This document shows, in pieces, positions 28,330 through 37,349 of a DNA stretch of 64,000 nt. The stretch comes from Candidatus Binatia bacterium. GTDB taxonomy: Bacteria; Desulfobacterota; Binatia; Bin18. Under the pieces are notes generated by a model that ran no database searches, had not been told where the DNA came from, and saw only the letters and a list, made by a program, of their open reading frames with translations. Within the stretch, counting starts at the first letter, position 1. Each line of letters begins with the position of its first letter. Made by a program: the position numbers and the translations under genes. The stretch lies in assembly GCA_022820725.1 (NCBI GenBank), contig JAJEFA010000010.1, positions 186,001-250,000 on the forward strand, read 5' to 3'.

Positions 28330-28806
28330 ATGTCTGATGTCACATTCAAGGTTTCAGGACAGTCGGAATCCCCCGCTCGTCTGGCAGTGCAGGTCAGAGG
28401 GTTTGAGCTGATCGTTGATGAGCCGCCGGGTCTCGGCGGGGATGACGAGGGGCCGAATCCGGTTGAGTATATCCTGGCCGGCTTGGCCGGCTGTCTCAAT
28501 GTGATGGGGCATATTATTGCCAAAGAGATGGGCTTTACGATTCGATCCCTGACCATCGATGCGGCCGGTCCGCTCAATCCGCGAAAACTCCTCGGCAAAC
28601 AGACGGATGACCGGGCCGGATACAAAAACATCGACGTCACGCTCAAGGTTGATGCCGATGTCGATCAAGCCACCCTGGACCAATGGCTGGCAACCATAGA
28701 GACGCGCTGTCCGGTCTCGGACAATCTGATGAACCTCACCCCGGTGGCGGTCCGGGCACAGTCCGCCGTGCAGTCGGAACACGGCACGGAAGCCCCCTCA
28801 CCCTAG
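28330..28806 (+). CDS. OsmC/YhfA-like peroxiredoxin-family protein
   Basis: 158 residues. OsmC proteins reduce organic hydroperoxides using two cysteines. GPNPVEYILAGLAGCLNVMG contains the first Cys and VSDNLMNLTPV the region after the second; TRCPVSDN supplies the second Cys. AAAGGAG precedes the ATG. The last residues (EAPSP) and the TAG stop are encoded by a CCCCCTCACCCTAG repeat element beginning at 28793, so the natural C-terminus was probably altered by the repeat. Confidence 0.88.
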   Translation: MSDVTFKVSGQSESPARLAVQVRGFELIVDEPPGLGGDDEGPNPVEYILAGLAGCLNVMGHIIAKEMGFTIRSLTIDAAGPLNPRKLLGKQTDDRAGYKNIDVTLKVDADVDQATLDQWLATIETRCPVSDNLMNLTPVAVRAQSAVQSEHGTEAPSP

Positions 28807-28829
28807 CCCTCTCCCGCCAGGGGAGAGGG
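28793..28829. repeat. CCCCCTCACCCTAG palindromic repeat, copy 1
   Basis: CCCCCTCACCCTAG leads into CCCTCTCCC-GCCAG-GGGAGAGGG, a 9-bp hairpin. The same element occurs at 34256-34293, 45969-46005 and 48150-48187. Here it supplies the stop codon of the OsmC gene and lies in the 34-base gap to the convergent sppA. Confidence 0.9.
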
Positions 28830-28840
28830 AATACACGTTC

Positions 28841-30613
28841 TCACCACGCCGTCTCCCAGTGGGGCATGGTCAACACGCCCGGCTCGGACCACAGCCCAAG
28901 GCGTTGTCCCATCTGGATAACGGGTCGTACGGCCTGCATGACTTGGCGCAGAGCCACTGCCGTCGGACTGGCCTCAGCCGCGGCGTCCTCTCGACCCTGG
29001 AGACGGGACAGGACCGTGTCAACGAGGGTTTTCTGTTCGGGAAAGAGTTTGACCTGCACCGGTGCATCTGCCTCAATCCCCGCCGCTTGTTTGGCGAGAC
29101 GTAGCGCCACCGGGAAGCCGCCAAGTTCGTCGACCAGGCCAATATCTTTGGCATCTTCACCCGTCCAAATCCGGCCCTTGGCCACGGCGTGCACCTGTTC
29201 CTGGGTGAGATCCCTTCCCTGGGCAACTTTCTGCGTAAAGTCTGCGTACACGTGATCGAGCCAGGTCGTGATCCGTTGCCACTGCTGGGGCGTATAGTCG
29301 AGCGAGCTTGACCACATGGTGGCATTGGTACTGGTATGCACCTCGTCCGATGAGATGCCAATTTTCTCCATAAGTTCGGCGGTGAGCATCTTCCCGCCAA
29401 CCACACCGATAGAGCCGGTGATCGTACCGGGTTGGGCCACAATTTTGTCCGCGGCCATGGCCACAAAATAGCCGCCAGAGCCGGCCACGTTGCCCATGGA
29501 GACGATGACCGGTTTGCCTGCCTCTTTAGCCCGGACGGTCTCGCGCCAGATCGTATCGGAGGCCACATAGGATCCACCCGGACTGTCAACCCGGAACAGA
29601 ATGGCCTTCACCGTGTCGTCCTGCACGGCAGACCGAAACGCCGCTGACACCGAGTCCGACCCCATCGTCGGCCCGCTCAGGGCGGCACTGTATTCGCTTT
29701 TGCCGCGATGCACCCCACCGACTCCGTAAATGAGCGCGATCGCTTCCCCTTCGTTGTGGGGCCGACCCATCTGGCGGAGATAGGTAAACAAACTGACGCG
29801 TTCTGCCTCCTCGCCAAGGTCATCGTCGATGATGGTCTGGACTTCATCCCGATACGCCAGCCCGTCAACCAAGTTTTCCGCTAGCGCTTGCTTTCCAAGA
29901 AACGGCCCACGGTCAACCAGGGTTTGGACCGCATCGACTTCCAAGCCTCGGCCCGCGGCAATGCCCTGCACGATCTGGCCGAACTGGGATTCAATAATCT
30001 GGAGAGTCGCCTCACGGTGGGGTTGGGTATATTTTTTTTCGGTGAACATATTCAGCGCGTTTTTATACTCGTAGCGGTGGTCCATACGGGGCGAGAGGCC
30101 CAGCTTTTCCAGCGTCCCGCTGACGAACGCCGATTCCGCCATCAAGCCGGTGAGACCGATGTCCCCGGATGGTTGGAGATAAATGCGGTCAAAAGCGGCG
30201 GCTAGATAATACGCGCCGTTTCCAGGCCCGAACTCGCCAAAGGTCTCGGCATAGGCAATGGCCGGCTTACCACTGTTCCGAAAGGCAAGGATCGCATCCC
30301 GTACCTCTTGGATTTCCGCCAGGCCCATACGTGGAGTACCCGTGCGTGCGACCAGCGCCAGGACGCGCTCATCGGTGGCTGCCTGGTGCAACGCGTCAAC
30401 AATATCCCGGACCGACACGGTCTGTTCCATGAGAACGCTCGCCAGCGGGTCGGTTGGAATATACTCGGCAAACTCACGCTCAAAGTCGATCTCAAGCACG
30501 ATGCGCTCCGGCAGCTCCTCTTGACTCATCAGAGTAGCGATAGCACCGACAATGGCCATGACGACGACCCAGGCTCCAATCAGCATGAGCGTCCGTGCCA
30601 AAAACTTTTTCAT
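28841..30613 (-). CDS. sppA: Signal peptide peptidase SppA, long (two-domain) form
   Basis: 590 residues; membrane-anchored protease that degrades cleaved signal peptides. N-terminal anchor TLMLIGAWVVVMAIVGAIATL (8-28). Two ClpP-like repeats follow: the first carries the catalytic-type Lys region RYEYKNALNMFTEKKYT, the second the nucleophile in SMGNVAGSGGYFVAMAADKIVAQPGTITGSIGV. This matches the E. coli-type 67K enzyme and its length. GAGGAAAG precedes ATG 30613. Confidence 0.95.
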   Translation of the reverse strand: MKKFLARTLMLIGAWVVVMAIVGAIATLMSQEELPERIVLEIDFEREFAEYIPTDPLASVLMEQTVSVRDIVDALHQAATDERVLALVARTGTPRMGLAEIQEVRDAILAFRNSGKPAIAYAETFGEFGPGNGAYYLAAAFDRIYLQPSGDIGLTGLMAESAFVSGTLEKLGLSPRMDHRYEYKNALNMFTEKKYTQPHREATLQIIESQFGQIVQGIAAGRGLEVDAVQTLVDRGPFLGKQALAENLVDGLAYRDEVQTIIDDDLGEEAERVSLFTYLRQMGRPHNEGEAIALIYGVGGVHRGKSEYSAALSGPTMGSDSVSAAFRSAVQDDTVKAILFRVDSPGGSYVASDTIWRETVRAKEAGKPVIVSMGNVAGSGGYFVAMAADKIVAQPGTITGSIGVVGGKMLTAELMEKIGISSDEVHTSTNATMWSSSLDYTPQQWQRITTWLDHVYADFTQKVAQGRDLTQEQVHAVAKGRIWTGEDAKDIGLVDELGGFPVALRLAKQAAGIEADAPVQVKLFPEQKTLVDTVLSRLQGREDAAAEASPTAVALRQVMQAVRPVIQMGQRLGLWSEPGVLTMPHWETAW

Positions 30614-30636
30614 ATTATCTTTCCTCGCTTGATCTT

Positions 30637-31056
30637 CTACTCACTCGCTTCGGGCGGCGTCGGCTCAAGCGTGCCCGGCGTTTCTCCGTAGGGCCAGGGC
30701 AACTGGATCGGCTCGCCGGCCCGATTGAAAATTTCGACCGGGGTTTCCAGAACCGCAATCGCCTGCATCTCTTCCTCACCGGTCGTACAGATTTTATGCG
30801 GGGTGTAGGCGGGAACGGTAAGGACGCTGTTGGGTCCGAAATCGATCTGCTGCCCGTCCACCTGGCACCAGCCGGTTCCCTTAAGGACAATAATAATCTC
30901 TTCGCCCGAATGATAGTGGGTTGGGGTCGGCTTGCCCGGCTGCGAGGTCTGCATCCAGATTTCAACGTTGCGAGAATCCTCCTTCACCAAGGTCTGGTGA
31001 ATAACCGCGGGGTGAATGAATTTTTCGATACCGGAAATTTTTCGCATGGAATACAT
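30637..31056 (-). CDS. Cupin-domain protein
   Basis: 139 residues with a single conserved cupin: TPTHYHSGEEIIIVLKGTGWCQVDG (motif 1 with HxH and E) and VPAYTPHKICTTGEEEMQAIAV (motif 2 with H). It should bind one metal ion. Such small cupins are sugar or quercetinase-like enzymes or sensors; no specific function can be assigned. It is 23 bases upstream of sppA on the same strand. Confidence 0.85.
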   Translation of the reverse strand: MYSMRKISGIEKFIHPAVIHQTLVKEDSRNVEIWMQTSQPGKPTPTHYHSGEEIIIVLKGTGWCQVDGQQIDFGPNSVLTVPAYTPHKICTTGEEEMQAIAVLETPVEIFNRAGEPIQLPWPYGETPGTLEPTPPEASE

Positions 31057-31119
31057 GGGCGAGCCCTCCCTCTACTGATGTTGTCAAAGGAACGTAGCAA
31101 AGAAGCGGGGACAGGCCAA

Positions 31120-32058
31120 TCAGAACTCAATCTGAAAGCCCTGCCGCTCCTGACTCTGTACCTCCGTCAGATAGCCCTGCACGCTCAGATATTCCCCCGC
31201 CGGGTAATACAAATAGCCATGCGTGGCGACATGAGCCGCCAGCGCCTGACTGACCATGGGTGGCGGGAGACTGGCGGCGTCTTTCTCTGCCAAGGCGCGG
31301 ACTGTGCCTCCTGTGGCCGAGAGGAGGTGGACCTGCTCCGTATCGAACACATAGGTCTGTTGGGTCCGATTGGCGACTTCTACGGCAACAATAAAAATAT
31401 CCGGCGTATGGACGCCGAAGAGCAACTCCGCCTCCATCGGCGGCAGGGGCCGGATATGCACATACACCTGACCTTCGGGCCCGTAGCGTTTGACCTGGTC
31501 GGCCAGCCCGTGAAACAGGGAATAAAACGCCCGCCGAAAGTAGGTGGTCGGTGGCGGGCGGTTCTTGGTGAGACGTGGGGCCTCTCGCTCGTGATAATCC
31601 GTCACGAGCGGGTGCGGCGTAGGCGAGGCAACGTCCAAGGTGCTGAGCGAGGCGGCGTCAACAATCACGCCCTGCGGCTGGCACTGAATCGTCACCTGGA
31701 CCAGCGCCGTCTGACCCGACCGTGTTTGTCGCGCCTGTATCGCTCCGGTTTCTCCCGGCGTAGCTCGGGTTGCGCTCGTTACGCGATACCCCATCCGCTC
31801 GACTGTCCGGTAGGCAAGTTGCTGGGCTTGTTCGCACGATAAGTCCGTATCAGTAACCCCGTACAACTCGGCCAGCGGCTCGGCCTGTGCCGCGGCCCGG
31901 TTCGCTTCCATGCGCGCAAACACGGCCGCAGCGGAGGCCCTGGCAACTGCACGCGCGGCGGGTTGAGAACGTGGCGCGCAACCAATGAGGGTCGGCAGCA
32001 TGAGGAGCCCGACCAAGGCCGAGAGACGCTTCATGCATCGCCCAGGCAGGGGTGTCAT
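31120..32058 (-). CDS. Predicted lipoprotein of unknown function
   Basis: 312 residues from ATG 32058, or 304 from ATG 32034, which gives the cleaner signal MKRLSALVGLLMLPTLIGC with a lipobox cysteine. The mature protein starts with an Ala/Arg-rich helix (RAVARASAAAVFARMEANRAAA), then a mixed alpha/beta domain (LSCEQAQQLAYRTVERMGYRVTSATRA). A second half has FIVAVEVANRTQQTYVFDTEQVHL, resembling a small beta-sandwich. No family was recognised. It begins one base after the stop of the Tat-signal oxidoreductase, so the pair is co-transcribed. Confidence 0.75.
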   Translation of the reverse strand: MTPLPGRCMKRLSALVGLLMLPTLIGCAPRSQPAARAVARASAAAVFARMEANRAAAQAEPLAELYGVTDTDLSCEQAQQLAYRTVERMGYRVTSATRATPGETGAIQARQTRSGQTALVQVTIQCQPQGVIVDAASLSTLDVASPTPHPLVTDYHEREAPRLTKNRPPPTTYFRRAFYSLFHGLADQVKRYGPEGQVYVHIRPLPPMEAELLFGVHTPDIFIVAVEVANRTQQTYVFDTEQVHLLSATGGTVRALAEKDAASLPPPMVSQALAAHVATHGYLYYPAGEYLSVQGYLTEVQSQERQGFQIEF

Positions 32059-32059
32059 T

Positions 32060-33139
32060 TTAACTCAGCTGCGGAACAACCAGCTCGGCAAAGCGCTGAA
32101 GCATCTCCTGTTCCTGCTTGTACGGGAACACCATCTGGAAGTGGTGGAAGCCCAGCGCCTGCAACTCCCGCAGGGTTTCCGCCAAGCGCTCCGGCGTCCC
32201 GGCTGTTCCCAGCTCTCGGGACGCCCACAATCCCCGCCCGCCCAATGCCTGGGCTGACTCGGCTTCGCGCCGTTTGAGTTCTTTCTCGTCTTCAGCAAGC
32301 ACTACCGCCAGAAACAGCGACTTCTCAATCGTTGAGAAATCCCGCTTCAGCGTGTCACAGTGTTGGCGCAGAATATCGGTCTTCCTTTTCACGGTCTCTA
32401 CTGAAGACCTCAGCAGGATGTTCCAGCCGTCGGCGTACTGGGCCACGATACGCAGCATGACCTTCTCTCCGCCGCCGGCAATCCAGATTCGGGGCGGTTG
32501 CTGTATGGGCTTGGGAGCGCACAGCGCCTCCTGCAACTGGTAGTGCGTACCGGAAAAGGAGGCCCGTTCCCGAGTCCACAACAGGCGCACCACCTGTACC
32601 GCCTCTTCGAGCTGAGCCAGGCGCGTACCGATTGAGGGAAAGGGAATCCCGTAGGCTCGATACTCAAGCTCCTTCCAGCCGGCCCCGATGCCAAACTCCA
32701 GTCGGCCGTTGCTGAGATGATCGAGGCTGGACGCGATCTTTGCCAAAATACCGGGCGGACGATACGAATTGCACGTGACCAGCGTTCCCAGCCTCAATTT
32801 GGTCGTCACCGGAGCGAGTGCGGTCAGCAGGGTCCAGGCCTCCAAACAGTTGCGCTGCTCAGACCTGGAGTCCCAAAAAAGATGGTCCGAGGCCCACAAG
32901 CCGTAAAAACCGAGCCGTTCCGCCTCTTTTGCGATCTGGGCGACTTCGTCGTAGGTAAAGCCGAACTGCGGCTCGATCTGGATACCGAAACGCCACCCTT
33001 TGACCGGGCTTTCCTGAACGGTCTGACCAACCGGCGTCTTGGCTTCAGACGGCGTTGAGGTAGCGGCCTGTAAGCCTGCTACCCCGGCGACAACCGTACC
33101 CGCTTCCTTCAGAAACTTCCGGCGGCTGATATCACGCAT
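32060..33139 (-). CDS. LLM-class oxidoreductase with Tat signal
   Basis: 359 residues. The N-terminus MRDISRRKFLKEAGTVVAGVAGLQA is a twin-arginine signal (SRRKFLK), so the folded flavoprotein would be exported. The mature part is a luciferase-like barrel: GFTYDEVAQIAKEAERLGFYGLWASDHLF, LRLGTLVTCNSYRPPGILAK, LSNGRLEFGIGAGWKELEYRAYGI and PPRIWIAGGGEKVMLRIVA, resembling F420-type LLM enzymes. Export by Tat with bound cofactor is an inference. AGGAGG precedes ATG 33139. Confidence 0.88.
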   Translation of the reverse strand: MRDISRRKFLKEAGTVVAGVAGLQAATSTPSEAKTPVGQTVQESPVKGWRFGIQIEPQFGFTYDEVAQIAKEAERLGFYGLWASDHLFWDSRSEQRNCLEAWTLLTALAPVTTKLRLGTLVTCNSYRPPGILAKIASSLDHLSNGRLEFGIGAGWKELEYRAYGIPFPSIGTRLAQLEEAVQVVRLLWTRERASFSGTHYQLQEALCAPKPIQQPPRIWIAGGGEKVMLRIVAQYADGWNILLRSSVETVKRKTDILRQHCDTLKRDFSTIEKSLFLAVVLAEDEKELKRREAESAQALGGRGLWASRELGTAGTPERLAETLRELQALGFHHFQMVFPYKQEQEMLQRFAELVVPQLS

Positions 33140-33165
33140 ACTGGCAAGCCTCCTTTTGGGAGCGT

Positions 33166-33999
33166 CTACGCCCCTGCCCGTTGCTCGATGGCGTCTAGAG
33201 CAGTCCGGGCCGATTTCAGGGCGGCGGCGAAGGGTACGCTTGCAGGCGCAGGCGCTGGCCCTGCATTCCCCTGTGTCTTATAGCCGCCATAAATGGCGTG
33301 CCCGGATTGAAGCCAAAAGCAGTCCGCCACTGCGAAACCCGCCTGCTTGAGCCACGTCAACTGATCGAACAGCGGTGAGGGTTTGTCGTAGGGGTCGGGG
33401 GTATGGAAATAATTCCACTTCTCCTGGGTGAATTTCTCAAAGAGGCGGGTTGAGCCGGTCTTTTCGATTGAGAGTGCCTGCGTAATCCGGTCCCAGCCTT
33501 CGCCAAAGGACGCCCATACTTCCGACCGCTGCGGCTTGACGATATCCGCAAGCAGGATAACACCGCGGTCAGAAACCCGTTTACCTATTTCCGTGAACAG
33601 CCATTGCTTCTCATGCCCGCTCAGATGATGTACGCACAGGGAGGAGACGACGCAGTCGCTCGTATCAAGCGAACCGAGCCAGTCCGGCGAGGCCATATCA
33701 AATGCTGCGACCTGAGCTCGATCTCCAAAGCGCTGGAGGTGGCGGCTGGCCTGCGCGCGCATGCTTGCCGATCCGTCCAGGGCCAGTACCGAGGCGTTCG
33801 GAAAACAGTCCAGCACGGCGAAGGACAATGCCCCTTCCCCACAGCCCAGCTCAACCGCGCGGAACGCATCCTGCTGCTGAAAGGGCAGCAAACTCAAAAG
33901 AGTCGCGACCTGCTCGGCCCGGGCCGGCACGGCAATCGTCGCCAGTTCGCGGTAGAGTTGGGAGTCGTCCTCCGTCCATTCCGTGCGTTCTTCAGCCAT
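33166..33999 (-). CDS. Class I SAM-dependent methyltransferase
   Basis: 277 residues. SAM motif I is AVELGCGEGALSFAVLDCFP (48-67), with LALDGSASMRAQASRHL and VVSSLCVHHLSGHEKQWL as motifs II-III. The C-terminal half (RLFEKFTQEKWNYFHTPDPYDKPSPLFDQLTWLKQAGF) resembles small-molecule methyltransferases of the Methyltransf_25/31 group. Substrate unknown. AAGGAGGG precedes ATG 33999; it is 26 bases upstream of the Tat-signal oxidoreductase gene. Confidence 0.87.
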   Translation of the reverse strand: MAEERTEWTEDDSQLYRELATIAVPARAEQVATLLSLLPFQQQDAFRAVELGCGEGALSFAVLDCFPNASVLALDGSASMRAQASRHLQRFGDRAQVAAFDMASPDWLGSLDTSDCVVSSLCVHHLSGHEKQWLFTEIGKRVSDRGVILLADIVKPQRSEVWASFGEGWDRITQALSIEKTGSTRLFEKFTQEKWNYFHTPDPYDKPSPLFDQLTWLKQAGFAVADCFWLQSGHAIYGGYKTQGNAGPAPAPASVPFAAALKSARTALDAIEQRAGA

Positions 34000-34157
34000 A
34001 CGCAGCCCTCCTTATGTCTCGTCCGTCTCCGAGTGGTTTTCCGGAGAGGAGACGACAAATGGTAGCACGGTTGCGGGAGATTACGAGCGGCTCGGACTCG
34101 ATGCTTTAGTTCCTGTCGGGTGGGGGAGCCACAGGCGTCACCCGCCAGCCCGCCTCT

Positions 34158-34188
34158 GTCGAATTCCGCTACGCTCCATCCGACCTCC
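34158..34188. repeat. REP-like palindromic repeat, copy 2 (degenerate)
   Basis: GTCGAATTCCGCTACGCT followed by CCATCCGACCTCC matches the element at 2147-2172 and its flank (GTCGGATTACGCTACGCG, AATCCGACCTAC) with few substitutions and one indel. It lies in the 335-base repeat-filled gap 34000-34334. Confidence 0.65.
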
Positions 34189-34205
34189 TCCACATTGCGG
34201 TCGGT

Positions 34206-34235
34206 CTGAGCGTAGCGTTAGCGAAGTCGAAGACC
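34206..34235. repeat. Degenerate CTGAGC...AGTCGAA repeat, copy 2
   Basis: CTGAGCGTAGCGTTAGCGAAGTCGAAGACC-type sequence, related to the minus-strand sequence at 12955-12984. The gap between the methyltransferase and deacylase genes holds this repeat and two others and no gene. Confidence 0.35.
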
Positions 34236-34255
34236 CTGGGAGGGATGGGGAACAG

Positions 34256-34293
34256 CCCCCTCACCCTAGCCCTCTCCCTCCGGGGGAGAGGGG
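34256..34293. repeat. CCCCCTCACCCTAG palindromic repeat, copy 2
   Basis: CCCCCTCACCCTAGCCCTCT followed by CCCTCCGGGGGAGAGGGG, the same element as at 28793. It is 42 bases beyond the 3' end of the deacylase gene. Confidence 0.9.
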
Positions 34294-34334
34294 ATGGAAG
34301 ATGAGAGGGTGGATGGGAAGCGGAGGGGGATTTC

Positions 34335-36047
34335 TTACTGACTGGCTAATGGGCCGCGCAACAACTGCCCCGGCAGGGCACCGGTGTGTTCGTTGTTTCG
34401 CAGGACGACCTCGCCGTTGACAATGGTCGCCAGAAAGCCGTTGGCCTTTTGCTTGAGTCGTCGGGCGCCGGCCGGGAGATCATAGGTCAGCTCTGGGACC
34501 TGGGGCTCAACCGTTTGGGGGTCGAAAATCACGACATCGGCGTTCCAGCCCTCGCGCAGCAGTCCGCGTCCGGCCAGCTTCCAATGGGACGCCGGCACGA
34601 AGCTCAGTTGGTGCACCGCGTCTTCCAGAGTCAGGGCTTCTTGCTCACGCACCCAGTAACTCAACAGATGGGTTTGCAGGGAGGAATCCATGATCTGTGA
34701 AACATGGGCACCCGAGTCGGAGAAGGTAACCACCGAGCGGGGGTGCTGCATCATCTCCAAGGTGCTGGGCTCATGGGTATTGGTCAGCGGCTGCATGAAG
34801 AAACGCTTCAGCCTCTTTTCCAAGGCGAGCTCGATATAGGTCTCTACCGGGTCCTGATTGCGTTCGGCAGCAATCTCGGCCACCGATTGATACGGTGGCA
34901 CGGCCCTGTCCAGGATGGGGAACAGCCATTTGAAATTTGCCGCGCGGGCTTCCGCGCCAACCGCCCGCGTTCCCTCTTGTGGCGGCTGATTGGCGGACTG
35001 CACCAGCTTCCGGCGTATCTCAGGATTGCGCAAGGCCGCTTCCTGTTCTGCCAGTGGCCGTTTTCGGATGTCGCGCCAGACAGGCAGCTTGTCAAACGAG
35101 GTGACCGACTCGAACGACTGCAACACGCTGATGGGCCGACTGTGGACCTGAATAAACATGCGTCCGCCAGCCTCGGCGGTTTCATCGGCCAACGCAAAAA
35201 ACGGACGCCAATAGTCCGGGGCCTTGGGCGCGCTGAACATGCCAAACGTGACCGGCACACCGGTATCCACCGCTAGGGCTTTGAGCCGATTACAATAGTC
35301 CTGGATCCGTTCCGGGTTGAGTCCGGTGTCTTCGCCGGCAATCTCAAATACACCAGAATTCAACTCGCCGAGCACACCGACCAACTGGCGAACCTCGTCC
35401 CAGGTAGCGAGCCGACTCGCAACCGGCTGGCCATCAGGCGTTTGGTGGTTGCGCGTACGTGAAGTGGTAAAACCGGCGGCGCCCGCCTGTATGGCGCTAC
35501 GAACCTCACGCTTCATGGCTTCAAGATCGTCGGGAGTCGCCTCTTCGGTAAAAGCCCGCTCGCCCATGACATAGGTCCGCAGTGCGGAATGACCGATATA
35601 GGCGGAATAGTTAATGCCTTTGGGCAGGCGTTCAACTGCATCCAGATATTCCGGATAGGTGGTCCAACTCCACTTGATGCCGGCTTCCATGGCTTCTGGC
35701 GAAATGTCTTCCGCCCGCTCCAGATTACGCATCACCAACAGTTTGTCCTCTTCACTACAGGGTGCGAGCGAGAAGCCGCAGTTGCCCATGACCACGCTGG
35801 TAATGCCATGCCAGCACGAGCACGTTCCGAGCGGGTCCCAGAACACCTGGGCGTCCATATGTGTATGGCCGTCAACAAAGCCGGGGGAGACCACATGTCC
35901 CTCGGCATCGATGATTTCTTTGGCACCCTCGCGAATTTTGCCAATGGCGGCAATTTTGCCCCCAGCGATGGCGACGTCCGCCTGAAAGCGGGGCAGCCCG
36001 GAACCATCAACCACCGTACCGTTTTTAATAAGAAGATCGTATTGCAT
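34335..36047 (-). CDS. N-acyl-D-amino-acid deacylase family amidohydrolase, paralogue 1
   Basis: 570 residues; amidohydrolase-3 superfamily, D-aminoacylase-like. It opens MQYDLLIKNGTVVDGSGLPRFQADVAI. The metal site is GFVDGHTHMDAQVFWDP (HxH), and GITSVVMGNCGFSLAPC contains the conserved Cys region. The C-terminus GLLREGWNADVVIFDPQTV closes the composite domain. True substrate unknown. It is divergent from the amidohydrolase gene at 36182, and both have close paralogues at 50992-52704 and 55582-56715. Confidence 0.88.
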   Translation of the reverse strand: MQYDLLIKNGTVVDGSGLPRFQADVAIAGGKIAAIGKIREGAKEIIDAEGHVVSPGFVDGHTHMDAQVFWDPLGTCSCWHGITSVVMGNCGFSLAPCSEEDKLLVMRNLERAEDISPEAMEAGIKWSWTTYPEYLDAVERLPKGINYSAYIGHSALRTYVMGERAFTEEATPDDLEAMKREVRSAIQAGAAGFTTSRTRNHQTPDGQPVASRLATWDEVRQLVGVLGELNSGVFEIAGEDTGLNPERIQDYCNRLKALAVDTGVPVTFGMFSAPKAPDYWRPFFALADETAEAGGRMFIQVHSRPISVLQSFESVTSFDKLPVWRDIRKRPLAEQEAALRNPEIRRKLVQSANQPPQEGTRAVGAEARAANFKWLFPILDRAVPPYQSVAEIAAERNQDPVETYIELALEKRLKRFFMQPLTNTHEPSTLEMMQHPRSVVTFSDSGAHVSQIMDSSLQTHLLSYWVREQEALTLEDAVHQLSFVPASHWKLAGRGLLREGWNADVVIFDPQTVEPQVPELTYDLPAGARRLKQKANGFLATIVNGEVVLRNNEHTGALPGQLLRGPLASQ

Positions 36048-36181
36048 GCCGCTTCATATAGACCATTCCGTTCCTCTTGACCACCGCACAAAGCGTGCTA
36101 GTGGGAAAGAGGTCGGAGTAACCGGTAGGTCTGGTTCGTTGTTCGTTTCGGGAGACATTCACGACAGCCAAGGAGGGAATT

Positions 36182-37291
36182 ATGGCACAGTCTGGAGTGA
36201 TTTCGGCAGATTCGCATTTTGTAGAGCCGCCCGATATGTGGGCAGAACGCCTGGATAAGAAATTCCGGGATCAGGCTCCGCACACGGTCAAGGGACTTAA
36301 CGGAAAAGAGGGCGAGTTCTTTGTGTGCGAGAACATCAACCCGATACCGGTGGCCGGGTTTTTTGGTGCCGGCGTTCCTTCGGAAGATCTGCCGGCACAC
36401 AACAGGAAGGGCTTTGAGGCCGCCCCGGCCAGCGTCTGGGACCCCGCCGCGCGCATCAAGGACCAGGAGCGGGACGGCCTGGAGGCCGAGGTGATCTACA
36501 CCTCCATGGGCATGCCGCTCTACGGCCTGGATAATGTCGAGCTGCGGGACGCCTGCTTTCGGGCCTATAACGACTGGGCGGTCGATTATTGCAGCCATGA
36601 TCCAAAGCGGCTCCTGCCGCTCGGACTCGTCACGCTTGAGGACATTCAGGCCGGCACCAGGGAGCTCGAACGCATCGCCAAAAAAGGCATGCGCGGCGCC
36701 ATGATCTGGGCCGAACCTCCCGATGAACGCCCGTACAGCCACACCGACTATGATCCCTTCTGGGCGGCCGCCTCGGACCTCAATATGCCGCTTTCCTTAC
36801 ACATCCTGACCGGCCGGAAGGGTATGGGCATTGACTTCTTTGCCGATAACCTGGCGCTCCAGGTCTCCACGCTGCATCACGAAGTGGAGCGCTCGATTGC
36901 CGTGTTTGTCCTCGGCGGCGTGCTGGAGCGTTTTCCCCAGCTCACCATTGTTTCGGCCGAGAACGACGTGGCCTGGATGCCGTATTTCATGTGGCGGATG
37001 GATTTTGCCCACCGGCGCATCGGCCCGCTCTCCTCGGTCGAGTTGAGCATGAAGCCGAGCGACTACGTGAAGCGGCAGGTGTACGCGACCTTCATTGAGG
37101 AGCCCATCCTGCTCGATGGCTATCACCGCTATGCGGCAGACAACGCCATGTGGTCTTCGGACTATCCGCACACGGCCGCCATCTGGCCACGCTCGCAGGA
37201 GTTTATCCAAGACACCTTTAGCGCGTTGTCCGAGGCCGACCGCAAGAAGCTCATTCACGATACCGCCGCGCGCGTGTATCGCATCGAATAA
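36182..37291 (+). CDS. Amidohydrolase-2 family metal-dependent hydrolase, paralogue 1
   Basis: 369 residues, TIM-barrel hydrolase or decarboxylase of the ACMSD-like group. It opens VISADSHFVEPPDMWAERLD (the DSH motif replaces HxH); LSLHILTG carries the barrel histidine, and SAENDVAWMPYFMWRMD and SSDYPHTAAIWPRS are typical of the group. AAGGAGG precedes ATG 36182. It could act with the divergently encoded deacylase; the repeated pairing in this window supports that. Confidence 0.87.
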   Translation: MAQSGVISADSHFVEPPDMWAERLDKKFRDQAPHTVKGLNGKEGEFFVCENINPIPVAGFFGAGVPSEDLPAHNRKGFEAAPASVWDPAARIKDQERDGLEAEVIYTSMGMPLYGLDNVELRDACFRAYNDWAVDYCSHDPKRLLPLGLVTLEDIQAGTRELERIAKKGMRGAMIWAEPPDERPYSHTDYDPFWAAASDLNMPLSLHILTGRKGMGIDFFADNLALQVSTLHHEVERSIAVFVLGGVLERFPQLTIVSAENDVAWMPYFMWRMDFAHRRIGPLSSVELSMKPSDYVKRQVYATFIEEPILLDGYHRYAADNAMWSSDYPHTAAIWPRSQEFIQDTFSALSEADRKKLIHDTAARVYRIE

Positions 37292-37298
37292 GCACTGA

Positions 37299-37318
37299 GG
37301 GCCCCCACCTGGGGGCCC
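37299..37318 (+). terminator. GC-rich hairpin after the amidohydrolase gene
   Basis: GGGCCCCC-ACCT-GGGGGCCC, a perfect 8-bp stem with a 4-base loop 7 bases after the stop. It has no T-tract, so termination would be weak or factor-dependent. Confidence 0.55.
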
Positions 37319-37349
37319 ATGTGAAGGCGGTGATAGAGACCGGCAGTAC

